Assembly (NCBI GenBank): GCA_001793855.1
Contig: MGIR01000002.1
Span: 1-49,333, forward strand
Source: Candidatus Wolfebacteria bacterium RIFCSPLOWO2_01_FULL_45_19
GTDB taxonomy: Bacteria > Patescibacteriota > Minisyncoccia > UBA6257 > GWB1-45-9
DNA length: 49,333 nt
Direction: 5' to 3'
The position numbers and the translations under genes were made by a program. The notes beneath the pieces are model-generated. The model ran no database searches. It had not been told where the DNA came from and saw nothing but the letters and a program-made list of their open reading frames with translations. Below, piece after piece: positions 8,062-17,241 of this stretch; the first letter of the stretch is position 1; each line of letters starts with the position of its first letter.

Positions 8062-8188
8062 CAAATTTGAACCGGGAAAGGGGTCGGGAAAACGGGAGTT
8101 TTCCCGTGTCGGAAGTATTGAAACCGAAGGGTTTCAAAGCGCAGTGAGCGAAGCGAACGAGCAGTGAGATTCCCATCGCCCGCGCAAA
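8047..8188 (+). repeat. Direct repeat of the tRNA-Asp 3' end flanking a small hairpin-rich insert
   Basis: TCCCATCGCCCGCGCAAAT in the tRNA 3' end and again at about 8170-8188; between them GGGAAAAC-GGGA-GTTTTCCC and TTGAAACC-GAAG-GGTTTCAA hairpins. Confidence 0.7.
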
Positions 8189-8258
8189 TAAAAAACTCCC
8201 GACGCGATGACGCGCCGAGAGCATATAAATCTCCTGCCGGCAGGCAGATTTTGGCCAA

Positions 8259-8741
8259 CTATCTGGCGAAGGCCTTTCCGTAGAGAATGGAGTTGTCGGC
8301 GATTTGTCTCAGCCTACCCGCCGATTCAGACGCCAATGTCATGCTCCCCGCGATTTCATCCAGGCGCATTCTCCACCTTTCCGGAAATACGTAAACGTTG
8401 ATCTCCGCGTCAAATCCAAGCTCTTTCGCCATGTAATCTGTCATTTTGTTATACAATTCGGAAAAATTTTCTCCGAGCGCAACATCTGCCATAAAAACAG
8501 CGTTGTTCATATTCGCGCGAAACAGATAAGAAAATTTTCTGGCCCTTTCTTCTGCGGCCACAAGAATAAGAAATATCTTCGGGCATTTATTTGTTCTTAC
8601 TCGACCTTCAAAAAAATCGTGCTCGTCGCAAACTCCGACGGATTTCACATTGGGATGCCGCAAAAAAATGCGAACAATCAGTTCTTCGAATTTTTTTAGG
8701 TCGTGCGACTTTCTTGCTTCGTATCCGGTGATCATCGTCAT
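8259..8741 (-). CDS. Conserved-looking hypothetical protein, 160 aa
   Basis: Long ORF with RBS (AAAGGAGATGG) and upstream promoter on the same strand. Confidence 0.6.
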   Translation of the reverse strand: MTMITGYEARKSHDLKKFEELIVRIFLRHPNVKSVGVCDEHDFFEGRVRTNKCPKIFLILVAAEERARKFSYLFRANMNNAVFMADVALGENFSELYNKMTDYMAKELGFDAEINVYVFPERWRMRLDEIAGSMTLASESAGRLRQIADNSILYGKAFAR

Positions 8742-8777
8742 CGCCCATCTCCTTTGTCAAGTATCATACAACGGCGA

Positions 8778-8817
8778 TAATAACATTAAAAATGCGTGAA
8801 TGTCAACCTCCACACCT
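8778..8817 (-). promoter_or_regulatory. Promoter with AGGTGTGGAGG box abutting -35
   Basis: Minus strand AGGTGTGGAGG-TTGACA-N17-TTATTA. Confidence 0.6.
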
Positions 8818-8867
8818 ATCTTCGCGATTGAAATATTAATGGTTTTCATATATAATCAGTAAATAAA

Positions 8868-10801
8868 ATGAGCAAAAAAGAGCAAAAAAAATCTTCATAC
8901 GAAGCAAAAGATATATACGTTTTGGAAGGCCTTGAACCGGTGCGAAAGCGCCCCGGTATGTATATCGGCTCAACTGGACCGGACGGTCTTCATCACCTGA
9001 TTTGGGAGGTAATAGACAACTCCATTGACGAGGCAATGGCCGGATACGCCAAGAACATTGCCGTGGAAATACTGGACGGCAATCGCGTCTCGGTCAGCGA
9101 CGACGGCCGCGGAATACCAGTGGACATTCACAAACAAACCAAAAAATCGGCGCTTGAAACCGTGATGACCACACTGCATGCCGGAGGTAAATTCGGCGGC
9201 GAATCGTATAAGGTGGCAGGTGGGCTTCATGGTGTCGGAGTATCCGTCGTAAACGCTTTATCAAAATGGCTTAAAGCCGAGGTGTGCCGCGACGGCAATC
9301 TTTATGTCCAAGAATATGAGCGAGGTGAACCGAAATATAAAGTTAAAAAAACCGGCAAATGCAAGCACACCGGCACAAAAGTTATTTTTGACCCGGACCC
9401 TGAAATATTCCAAAAAATCGAATTTGACCTCAGAAGAGTGCTGGCGCATTTAAGACAACAGGCATATCTTACGCGCGGCATAAAAATCAACGTGGCGGAC
9501 AAGCGCGGCAAACCGCCGTCTTATTATTCCTTCTGTTTTGAGGGCGGTCTTTTGTCGTTCCTCAAATATCTAAGCCCGCTCAAAAAAGAGAATTCAGCCG
9601 CTCAAACTCAGCCGTTTTACGTCGAAAAAACCAGTGACAACATCGGAGTTGAAACTGCTTTTATCTACGGCGATGACATAGAAACTCAGGAGTTGAGCTT
9701 CGCGAACAATATTTATACTCCCGAAGGAGGAATGCACTTGACCGGATTTCGTGCGGCGCTCACAAGAACTTTGAACGACTACGCGCGTTCAAATGAATAC
9801 ATAAAAGCCGCGGAGGATAATCTAACCGGAGACGACGTCCGCGAAGGTCTGACGGCAATCGTTTCAATAAAACTGCGCGAGCCGCAATTTGAAGGTCAAA
9901 CCAAGGCCAAGCTTGGCAACCCCGAGGCGCGTTCCGCCGTTGAAGCGGTAATCAATGAGTCTCTTAAGGAATTTCTTGAAAAAAACGGTTCCGAGGCGAG
10001 AAAAATAATTGAAAAATGCCTTCTGGCCGCCAAAGCAAGAAAGGCGGCGCGGGCAGCCAAAGAAACGGTTCTCAGAAAAGGCGCGTTAGAGGGTCTGGCT
10101 CTGCCGGGAAAGCTGGCCGACTGTTCCAGCCGCCATCCGGAAGAATCGGAATTGTTCATCGTTGAAGGCGATAGCGCCGGCGGCTCGAGCAAACAAGGAC
10201 GCGACCGCCGAACACAAGCCATTTTGCCGCTTAAAGGAAAAATTCTTAACGTTGAAAAAGCGCGCGTTGACAAGATGCTTGCAAACAAAGAAATACGCTC
10301 TTTGGTAATCGCGCTCGGAACCGCTATAGGCGCGGAATTTGACATATCCAAACTTCGCTATCACAAAGTCATAATAATGACCGACGCCGACGTTGACGGC
10401 GCCCATATCCGCACTCTGCTTCTCACGCTATTTTATCGCTACTTTCCGCAAATGATTGAAAACGGCCATCTCTACGTCGCCAGCCGCCACTCTATCGCGT
10501 GCAAAAAGGCAAAGAAATGCGTTACGCTTATTCGGACAGCGATAAAGATAAAATTTTAAAAATCCTCAGTGAAGACGGAAAAAACATCAATATCCAACGC
10601 TATAAAGGACTTGGAGAAATGAATCCGGAACAATTGTGGGAAACGACCATGGATCCCGAAAAAAGAACGCTCAAAAAAGTGGCGGTAGAAGACGCGAAAG
10701 AGGCAGATCGTTTGTTTGATATTTTAATGGGCAGCGAAGTTGAACCGCGAAAACATTTTATCCAAGCGCACGCGACAGCGGTAAAAAACCTTGACATCTA
10801 A
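8868..10801 (+). CDS. gyrB: DNA gyrase subunit B, interrupted by an apparent 1-nt deletion near 10480
   Basis: Frame 1 ends ..[18 protein letters not shown]; frame 2 continues [34 protein letters not shown]. Restoring one C (GCC CAG CCG CCA) gives [16 protein letters not shown]. Confidence 0.93.
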
Positions 10802-10833
10802 AAGCTAAAAGCTATAAACTAAAAGCTGATTTA
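10799..10833. repeat. 35-nt heptamer array filling the gyrB-rpsT gap
   Basis: TAAAAGC TAAAAGC TATAAAC TAAAAGC TGATTTA; includes gyrB stop codon. Confidence 0.75.
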
Positions 10834-10834
10834 T

Positions 10835-11095
10835 ATGCCAATATTAAAGTCCGCCAAAAAAGCGCTTAGACAAAACATAAGGCGCCGCGAAAGAAACGTT
10901 AAAGGGAAAAAGGCGCTCGCCGCCGTATTAAAGCAATACAGAAAAATGATTGCCGCGAAAGATATAGAAAAAGCCAAGGCCTACTTACCGAAAGTTTACA
11001 AAGCCCTGGACAAAGCGGCAAATGCAAATCTCATCAAAAAAAACAAGGCAAGCCGCTTAAAATCCCGCCTTTCCGCCAAGACAAAAATCCAGTAA
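10835..11095 (+). CDS. rpsT: 30S ribosomal protein S20
   Basis: MPILKSAKKALRQNIRRRERN..., 86 aa, Lys/Arg-rich S20 pattern. Confidence 0.93.
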   Translation: MPILKSAKKALRQNIRRRERNVKGKKALAAVLKQYRKMIAAKDIEKAKAYLPKVYKALDKAANANLIKKNKASRLKSRLSAKTKIQ

Positions 11096-11809
11096 CGCCA
11101 TTTCGTAGTCCAGCTTGCCGGATTTCACCGCAACGTCGTAATCCGCGAACTCCGTCACTCGTTCCCCTTTTTTAGTCATATACGCGGCAAGAATGTTAAA
11201 TATTTTTCCTCCGTCTTCTTTTTGCAAGAAAAGCCTCTCCAAAGCCGACAATTTTCCACGCGAGACGGCGCTTACTAACCAAAAAAAGTCCTCCCTCGCT
11301 ATTTCGCCGGCGTATTTCCCTCCGGAAAGATGAATTTTTTCAAGTTCATTGACAGCATCCCAGGTATTGCCGGCGCAGACAATGGCTATTTCGCGCAATT
11401 TTCCGCTCGGCAAAGCCACTCCTCGTTCCGTGGCTTCTTTTGCTATAAAATCGTAAAACTTTTCGCCGCGAAGCCCGCCGAAAAACTGAGAAAGCGCCGG
11501 TTTTGTTTTTAAAAATTCATACTCCCCCGGCGGCTCGTTTGTTTCGTTTAGTAAAAGAGTGGTTGACTTGGAATCAATCTGATTCTTAATCACGTCTTTA
11601 AAGCGAACCGCATCTTCGTATTCAAAAAAATTTTTCAATACCGCGAATTTTACGCTTTCAAACATCGACTGGCTGGACATGAATTTTTCAAATTCGCCAG
11701 TGGCGCTTTCTTCAACAAAATCAAACTGACTAACCAGGTGGCCATTCGTAAGTTCTTTCACTTTTTTGCGGCGCCGATAAGAATCCGGCCCGTATAAAAA
11801 TATGATCAT
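11057..11809 (-). CDS. holA: DNA polymerase III delta subunit-like protein
   Basis: Starts MIIFLYGPDSYRRRKKVKEL, HolA-like; ATGA overlap with upstream histidine kinase; track start is 34 codons too long. Confidence 0.72.
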   Translation of the reverse strand: MIIFLYGPDSYRRRKKVKELTNGHLVSQFDFVEESATGEFEKFMSSQSMFESVKFAVLKNFFEYEDAVRFKDVIKNQIDSKSTTLLLNETNEPPGEYEFLKTKPALSQFFGGLRGEKFYDFIAKEATERGVALPSGKLREIAIVCAGNTWDAVNELEKIHLSGGKYAGEIAREDFFWLVSAVSRGKLSALERLFLQKEDGGKIFNILAAYMTKKGERVTEFADYDVAVKSGKLDYEMALLDFCLGGKAGF

Positions 11810-13143
11810 TCTTCTCCAAAAGTAGCAATTTCTTGCTGTGGAATCAACGACGAATCCGTGGGCAGAGTGAAATAAACAGTCGTGCCGCGATTCAGCTCGG
11901 ATTCCGCCCAAATCTCGCCGCCGTGCCTTTGAATGATATTTTTTACTATATAAAGCCCCAATCCGGTTCCTTCAGTTTCAAACTTTACCACATTTTCTCC
12001 CCGGAAAAATTTCTTAAAAAGATTTTGAATTTGATCCGGCGGGATGCCAATTCCGGTATCTTTTACGCTTATCTGAATTAGTGGTTTGTCCGTTAATTTC
12101 TCTATTTTTACTACAATCTGGCCGTTTTCAACGTTATATTTTATAGCATTGTCCAAAATATTAGACATCGCCATTCCCATACGCGCCGGGTCAAAACGCA
12201 ACGTTATTGATTTCTCCCGCGGCCGCTCAAAAAATAACTCAACCTTGCGTCGCTCCGCTTCCTTAGCGGCGTCAGTCAAAACTTTTTCCATAAAAACCGT
12301 TATGTCGGCATTCTCAAAATTATATCCATATCTGCCTTCTTCAATTTTGGAAACGTCAAGAAGATCGCTTACCATTCCCTCAAGTTTGTTAGCCGCGGTC
12401 AGTCCGGTAGTCGCCATTTCTTTGTCTTCCTGACTTATAGCGCCATTTTGGGAAAGCGCCTCCAGCGACCACTTGATCGCCGTGATTGGCGTGCGCAATT
12501 GATGTGCCGCTATGGTTATAAATTCGCTTTTTGAACGCAAAAGTCCGGCTTCACGCGTCCGGTCATGTACTAATTTTAAAAATCCAAGAGGCATATCGCG
12601 CTCGCCGCTAAGCTTTACGGTAAAAACGCGAAGCTCAAGGCGCGGCTCGTCAAAAGATAGATCAATTATCTGCGAATCGGCGCCCGGCTCTGAGCGCGTA
12701 ATCATTTTTGACGCGAGCGACGGATAAATCACTTGCGCCAAAAGATTCAGCTTCGGATCCCGCGCCTTGTCCGGTGTCATAATTTGTCCCAAAATCTCGG
12801 AAGCGCGCAAACCAAAAATTCTTTCGGCGGTTTTATTGAATACCCCTATCTTGAATTCGTAGTCATAAAAAATCGCGCCGGAATTCAAATTTTGTATTAT
12901 ACTGTCAAACTGTTTATGCTCGGTTTTAATTTCAAGATTTGATTTCGCAAGTTGAAGATTGTTAACCAAAACAACAATCGCGAGGGTCAGAAAAAAAAGT
13001 ACGCTCGAGGTCCTGAAAAACGCCGGCAAATAAGTAAGCGCGGCAAAAAACCCCAAAAACAAAAGGGGTAAAAAAATCCAAAAAAGCCGCATTTCCGGCA
13101 GTTTACTGTACAAAACGATTTTTCTCCACAATCTTTTGGTCAT
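11806..13143 (-). CDS. Membrane PAS-domain sensor histidine kinase
   Basis: N-terminal TMs, PAS region, FITIAAHQLRTPITAIKWSLE H-box, DNAIKYN N-box, DTGIGIP, GTGLGLYIVK. Confidence 0.92.
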   Translation of the reverse strand: MTKRLWRKIVLYSKLPEMRLFWIFLPLLFLGFFAALTYLPAFFRTSSVLFFLTLAIVVLVNNLQLAKSNLEIKTEHKQFDSIIQNLNSGAIFYDYEFKIGVFNKTAERIFGLRASEILGQIMTPDKARDPKLNLLAQVIYPSLASKMITRSEPGADSQIIDLSFDEPRLELRVFTVKLSGERDMPLGFLKLVHDRTREAGLLRSKSEFITIAAHQLRTPITAIKWSLEALSQNGAISQEDKEMATTGLTAANKLEGMVSDLLDVSKIEEGRYGYNFENADITVFMEKVLTDAAKEAERRKVELFFERPREKSITLRFDPARMGMAMSNILDNAIKYNVENGQIVVKIEKLTDKPLIQISVKDTGIGIPPDQIQNLFKKFFRGENVVKFETEGTGLGLYIVKNIIQRHGGEIWAESELNRGTTVYFTLPTDSSLIPQQEIATFGEE

Positions 13144-13161
13144 TGGTTATTGGTCATTTTC
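13127..13161. repeat. Heptamer array between polA and the histidine kinase
   Basis: CAATCTT TTGGTC-type units: TTTGGTC ATTGGTT ATTGGTC ATTTTCC. Confidence 0.55.
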
Positions 13162-15607
13162 CCATCTCTCCCCAGCGTTTGCCAACCGCGACGTCAACTT
13201 TTAATGGAACAGAAAATTTATAAATCGACTCCATTATATCACGTATGAGCGGAATCGCTTCTTTAATAATATCATCGCTTATTTCAAACAACAATTCGTC
13301 ATGGATCGTTAAAAGCATGCGCACGCTTTCATCGCGCCATTTTCTCAAGCCCAGCTCTTTATACAACTTTATCATCGCCAGCTTCATTATATCCGCGTCC
13401 AAACTTTGCACCGGCATATTTATCGCGATTCTCTCTCCTTCCGCCGCAACACCGCGATTGGCGGACACGGCGCCGAATAGCCACCTGCGGCGGCCGTTTG
13501 GATTTTTAACGAATCCGAAAGTTCTTGCTTCTTCTTTTACTTTCTCCTGCCAATTCTTGACCGCCGGGAACTTTTCAAAATACTCGTCTATGAATCGCCT
13601 GGCATCTTCACGGCTCAAGCCGCTTGTTTCCGAGAACGAAACAGCGCCCATGCCGTATATAATTCCAAAATTAAGCGTCTTTGCCGCGCGGCGCATTTCC
13701 GCGGTTACTTTTTCCGGAGGTACATTAAAAATACCGGCGGCGGTCGCGGTATGAATATCTTCTCCGCGCTTGAATACTTCAAGCATCCGTTCATCGCCGG
13801 AAAGCGAAGCAAGAATTCTAAGCTCTATTTGTGAATAATCAAAAGACACGAAGGAAAAGCCATTGTCCGCGACAAACGCATTTCTTAGTTTAACGGCCCA
13901 CTCCGAGCCAATAGGAATATTTTGAAGGTTCGGTTCTTGCGAGCTGAGCCGCCCGGTCGCGGTGCCGGTTTGAACATAGGTAGTGCGAATCCGCCCGTCG
14001 TCTCCGACAAGGCGAATTAGCGGCTCTATGTACGTTGACCTCAGTTTAAAAAACTCGCGATATTTCAAGATTAAAGAAATGATCGGATGCGCTTCTTTAA
14101 GCGTTTCAAGATTTTCAAACGCGGTGGAAAGATTGCCTTTCTTCGTTTTTTTAATTCCTTTCACGCCGATGCCCATTTTTTTAAAAAGAACTTCGCCAAG
14201 CTGCTGGGGAGAATTCAAATTGAATTTTAAACCGGCTACCTTATAAACTCCGTCTTCCAATTCACGGATTTTGACCTCGGTTTCGCGGCTTAACTTTTTT
14301 AGATATTCAACGTCAATTCCAATTCCGCGAAGCTCCATTTCCGAAAGAACGTCAATAAACGGCATCTCCATATTTTCAAAGATATTTTCCAGTTCATATT
14401 CTTTGAGTTTTTTTCGCGCGGACGAATAGAGAAGCGGCCAATCGCCGCGTTTTGATAAATTTTCCACGTCGTATTTTTTTAAATCCGGGTCAATCAGCCA
14501 GTAGGCGATGCCGAGATCAAAATACGGAGGGCTGAAATTTCTTTCCTGAGATTTGAATGCCTTGAGAATGCTTTTTATACCAAAACCGATTTTAAGCGCG
14601 TCTTTGCTCTCGGTCACGCTTTTTTCCGTTTTAAGCGCCGCATCCGCGTCTTTAAAAAACACCGCATTTCCGGGAATATCCGTCGCAATCCGTCCCGTAT
14701 CCGTCGCCATCTGTGGTTTATCATCAACTCGCTTTACCAGCGTCTTAAATCCCAACTCCTGAAAATATTCGCGCAATTTTACAGAATCGGGTTTTATCCA
14801 GCTAAACTCTTTAAGCGGTCCAAGTTCTATGGGAATGTCGCGTTTTATTACCGCGAGGTCACGCGATTGAAGAGCTTGTTTTTCAAATTCAAGAAGTTTT
14901 TTATATAATTTTTCTTCTCTTGATGACGACACCGGGTCAAATTTCATTTTTTTAGCTTTGCCGTAAAAATTTTCAAGCGTATCGTATGTCTTAATTATTG
15001 GCAATGCCGTTTTGGGTCCCACGCCCGGAACGCCGGGTATGTTATCGGACGCGTCTCCGACCAGTCCTTTATAGTCCGAGAGCTGTCCGGGTTTTAGCCC
15101 GTAACGTTCTTCAACTCCTTTTTCGTCGTACAAAATAGTTTCACTAACACCCTTAAGGAAAGTCCTAACAAAGACATTCTCGTCAATCAACTGCAGATTA
15201 TCCAAATCGCCGGATAAAATTATTATTCTTAAATCATCTTCTCGCTTAAATTTTTCCGCGAGCGTTCCTATTATGTCGTCAGCCTCAAACCCCGCCAAAT
15301 TAAGCGTCCTTATGTTAAAAACATCGAAGAATTCATACGATTTTTTTATTTGAGAAATCAATTCTACCGGAGTTGGCGGACGATGCGCCTTGTATTCCTT
15401 AAACATCTCCGCCCTAAAAGTTTTTTCTTTGCGGTCAAAAGCGGCAACGGCGTAATCCGGAGGATCTTCGCGCGATATTTTTAAAAACACGCTGGCCAAA
15501 CCATACACGGCCTGAATAGGTTCTCCTTTCGGAGTCGTCAGTTCCGGCAAGGCATGGAAGCAACGATGAATTATGGAATTTGCGTCTATTAAAAGAAATG
15601 TCTTCAT
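13154..15607 (-). CDS. polA: DNA polymerase I (5' nuclease plus polymerase; shortened middle domain)
   Basis: N-terminal 5' nuclease pattern, motif A FDYSQIELRILA, O-helix RRAAKTLNFGIIYGM, motif C TIHDELLFE. Confidence 0.95.
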   Translation of the reverse strand: MKTFLLIDANSIIHRCFHALPELTTPKGEPIQAVYGLASVFLKISREDPPDYAVAAFDRKEKTFRAEMFKEYKAHRPPTPVELISQIKKSYEFFDVFNIRTLNLAGFEADDIIGTLAEKFKREDDLRIIILSGDLDNLQLIDENVFVRTFLKGVSETILYDEKGVEERYGLKPGQLSDYKGLVGDASDNIPGVPGVGPKTALPIIKTYDTLENFYGKAKKMKFDPVSSSREEKLYKKLLEFEKQALQSRDLAVIKRDIPIELGPLKEFSWIKPDSVKLREYFQELGFKTLVKRVDDKPQMATDTGRIATDIPGNAVFFKDADAALKTEKSVTESKDALKIGFGIKSILKAFKSQERNFSPPYFDLGIAYWLIDPDLKKYDVENLSKRGDWPLLYSSARKKLKEYELENIFENMEMPFIDVLSEMELRGIGIDVEYLKKLSRETEVKIRELEDGVYKVAGLKFNLNSPQQLGEVLFKKMGIGVKGIKKTKKGNLSTAFENLETLKEAHPIISLILKYREFFKLRSTYIEPLIRLVGDDGRIRTTYVQTGTATGRLSSQEPNLQNIPIGSEWAVKLRNAFVADNGFSFVSFDYSQIELRILASLSGDERMLEVFKRGEDIHTATAAGIFNVPPEKVTAEMRRAAKTLNFGIIYGMGAVSFSETSGLSREDARRFIDEYFEKFPAVKNWQEKVKEEARTFGFVKNPNGRRRWLFGAVSANRGVAAEGERIAINMPVQSLDADIMKLAMIKLYKELGLRKWRDESVRMLLTIHDELLFEISDDIIKEAIPLIRDIMESIYKFSVPLKVDVAVGKRWGEMGK

Positions 15608-16056
15608 TTTACACTTATAATTCTCTCGTCACTCTTTGCGCCGTGCCCGAACTTTATCCAGACGGCATTTTTAGGTATAATTTTTTTAATCTTATCCGCC
15701 CATTCTATTAAAACAATGTTTTGCGGGTCGGAGAGGATTTCTCTAAATCCCAAAGCAGGCAATTCCCCCGAATTGTTCAACCGATAAGCGTCAATGTGAA
15801 ATAGAATCTGGAATCTGGAATTTGGAATTTGGAATTTTCTCATTATAAGGAACGTCGGACTGGTGACGCGACTGCTGATACCGCAGGCCTTAATAAAGCC
15901 CTGTACGAAGGTCGTCTTGCCCGCCCCAAGTTCACCCTCGAGCGCTATAACAACAGCTCTCTTTTCGGGCCTGGTTCTCAAAACCTCCCGAGCGAGCATT
16001 GCCGCAAGCAGTTTTGTGGTTTTGGAGGAAAAACTGCTACAAAAGCTTCGCTTCAT
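15604..16056 (-). CDS. tsaE: tRNA threonylcarbamoyladenosine biosynthesis ATPase TsaE
   Basis: ALEGELGAGKTTFVQGF, SPTFLI, HIDAYRL, IEWADK. Confidence 0.9.
   Translation of the reverse strand: MKRSFCSSFSSKTTKLLAAMLAREVLRTRPEKRAVVIALEGELGAGKTTFVQGFIKACGISSRVTSPTFLIMRKFQIPNSRFQILFHIDAYRLNNSGELPALGFREILSDPQNIVLIEWADKIKKIIPKNAVWIKFGHGAKSDERIISVK
15804..15838. repeat. 35-nt array of five heptamers inside tsaE
   Basis: GAATCTG GAATCTG GAATTTG GAATTTG GAATTTT; encodes KFQIPNSRFQI. Confidence 0.85.
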
Positions 16057-17023
16057 TTTTTAATCCAAGATGCTCATAAGCCGCCGGCGTAATAACGCGC
16101 CCCGCGGAAGTGCGGTTTAAAAAACCAAGTTTCATCAAATATGGTTCGTAAATGTCCTCAAGAACCCGCCGGTCTTCGTTCAACGCCGCGGCCAAAGTAT
16201 TTACGCCAACCGGACCGCCGTTAAATTTTTCAATAACGATTCTTAAAAAACGCTTATCGTGCGGTTCGAGTCCCATATCGTCAATTTCCAAAACTTCAAG
16301 CGTTTTTCCTGCCGCGTCTCCGTCAATTTTTTTCAGATTGTTAACCTCGCAGAAATCGCGGCAACGCTTCAGAAGGCGGTTTGCTACCCGCGGCGTGGCG
16401 CGCGACGCCTTCGCGAGAATGCTTACGGCCTCCGACTCTATCGCTAGTTTCAATAACTTCGCGGAGCGCTTTATTATATTTTCAATGTCTTTTTGTTCGT
16501 AATAATCCAGCTGGAAAATTCCCCCAAATCTTGAACGTAGCGGCGCCGAAAGCAAGTCCGCTCTGGTGGTGGCTGCAACGAGCGTAAAGGGCGGGAGATC
16601 AACCGAGAACGTTTTGGTTGTTGGGCCCTTCCCTATTATTATGTGAAGCTTCCTGCTTTCCATTGCCGGATAAAGCACTTCTTCAATCATCCGATTAAGC
16701 CGATGCGCTTCGTCAATGAAAAAAATGTCGCCGCGCTCAAGATTGCTCAGGATTGACGCGAGGTCAGCCATCTTTTCCATCGCGGGGCCAGAGGTAACTT
16801 TCAAGTTCGCGTTCATTTCTTTCGCCACCATATGCGCGAGAGTCGTTTTGCCTAGACCGGCCTGTCCGTAAAATAAAAGATGGTCGGATGGTTCTTTTCT
16901 TTTTTTCGCCGCGTCAAGAATTATTTTTAGATGCTTCTTGATTTTTTCCTGACCTATGTATTCGTCCCAATTTGCCGGACGAAGCAGGGAATCAAGGCTA
17001 TCATCGTGTTGTTTGACAAACAT
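16037..17023 (-). CDS. ruvB: Holliday junction branch migration ATPase RuvB
   Basis: LRPANWDEYIGQEKIKKHLKI, GQAGLGKTTLAH, FIDEAHRLN, ATTRADLLSAPLRSRFG. Confidence 0.95.
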   Translation of the reverse strand: MFVKQHDDSLDSLLRPANWDEYIGQEKIKKHLKIILDAAKKRKEPSDHLLFYGQAGLGKTTLAHMVAKEMNANLKVTSGPAMEKMADLASILSNLERGDIFFIDEAHRLNRMIEEVLYPAMESRKLHIIIGKGPTTKTFSVDLPPFTLVAATTRADLLSAPLRSRFGGIFQLDYYEQKDIENIIKRSAKLLKLAIESEAVSILAKASRATPRVANRLLKRCRDFCEVNNLKKIDGDAAGKTLEVLEIDDMGLEPHDKRFLRIVIEKFNGGPVGVNTLAAALNEDRRVLEDIYEPYLMKLGFLNRTSAGRVITPAAYEHLGLKNEAKLL

Positions 17024-17057
17024 ATTAATTTATGCTATATTACCGATTGTAAAAAGT

Positions 17058-17241
17058 CATAGACCTGTGGGTACGGAATGGCTTTTAGCCCTCGGATGAC
17101 TTGGTTGCGGCTGGGTCACTCCTCAAAACCATTCTAATCTCTTCTGAATTTTATTCAAAAGAGAACTTATCGTCCCGCCCTTTTGGCAAAGAATATAATT
17201 ACTCTGAACCAAAAGGGCGGGATGATACCCACAGATCTATG
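17058..17241. repeat. Nested inverted-repeat (MITE-like) element containing the pilB 3' end
   Basis: Outer arms CATAGACCTGTGGGTA / TACCCACAGATCTATG; inner perfect 14-bp arms TCCCGCCCTTTTGG / CCAAAAGGGCGGGA. Confidence 0.8.

Noticed and set aside
8225-8250. CCTGCCGGCAGG palindromes as specific regulatory sites
   Set aside because: Simple self-complementary GC repeat also found at 48812-48838; more likely a generic repeat or terminator stem.
7970-8401. ORFs 7970-8224, 8043-8258 and 8207-8401
   Set aside because: Overlap tRNA-Asp and hairpin repeats; not coding.
10470-10500. Programmed ribosomal frameshift in gyrB
   Set aside because: No slippery heptamer or obvious stimulatory structure at the junction; a one-base C deletion explains it.
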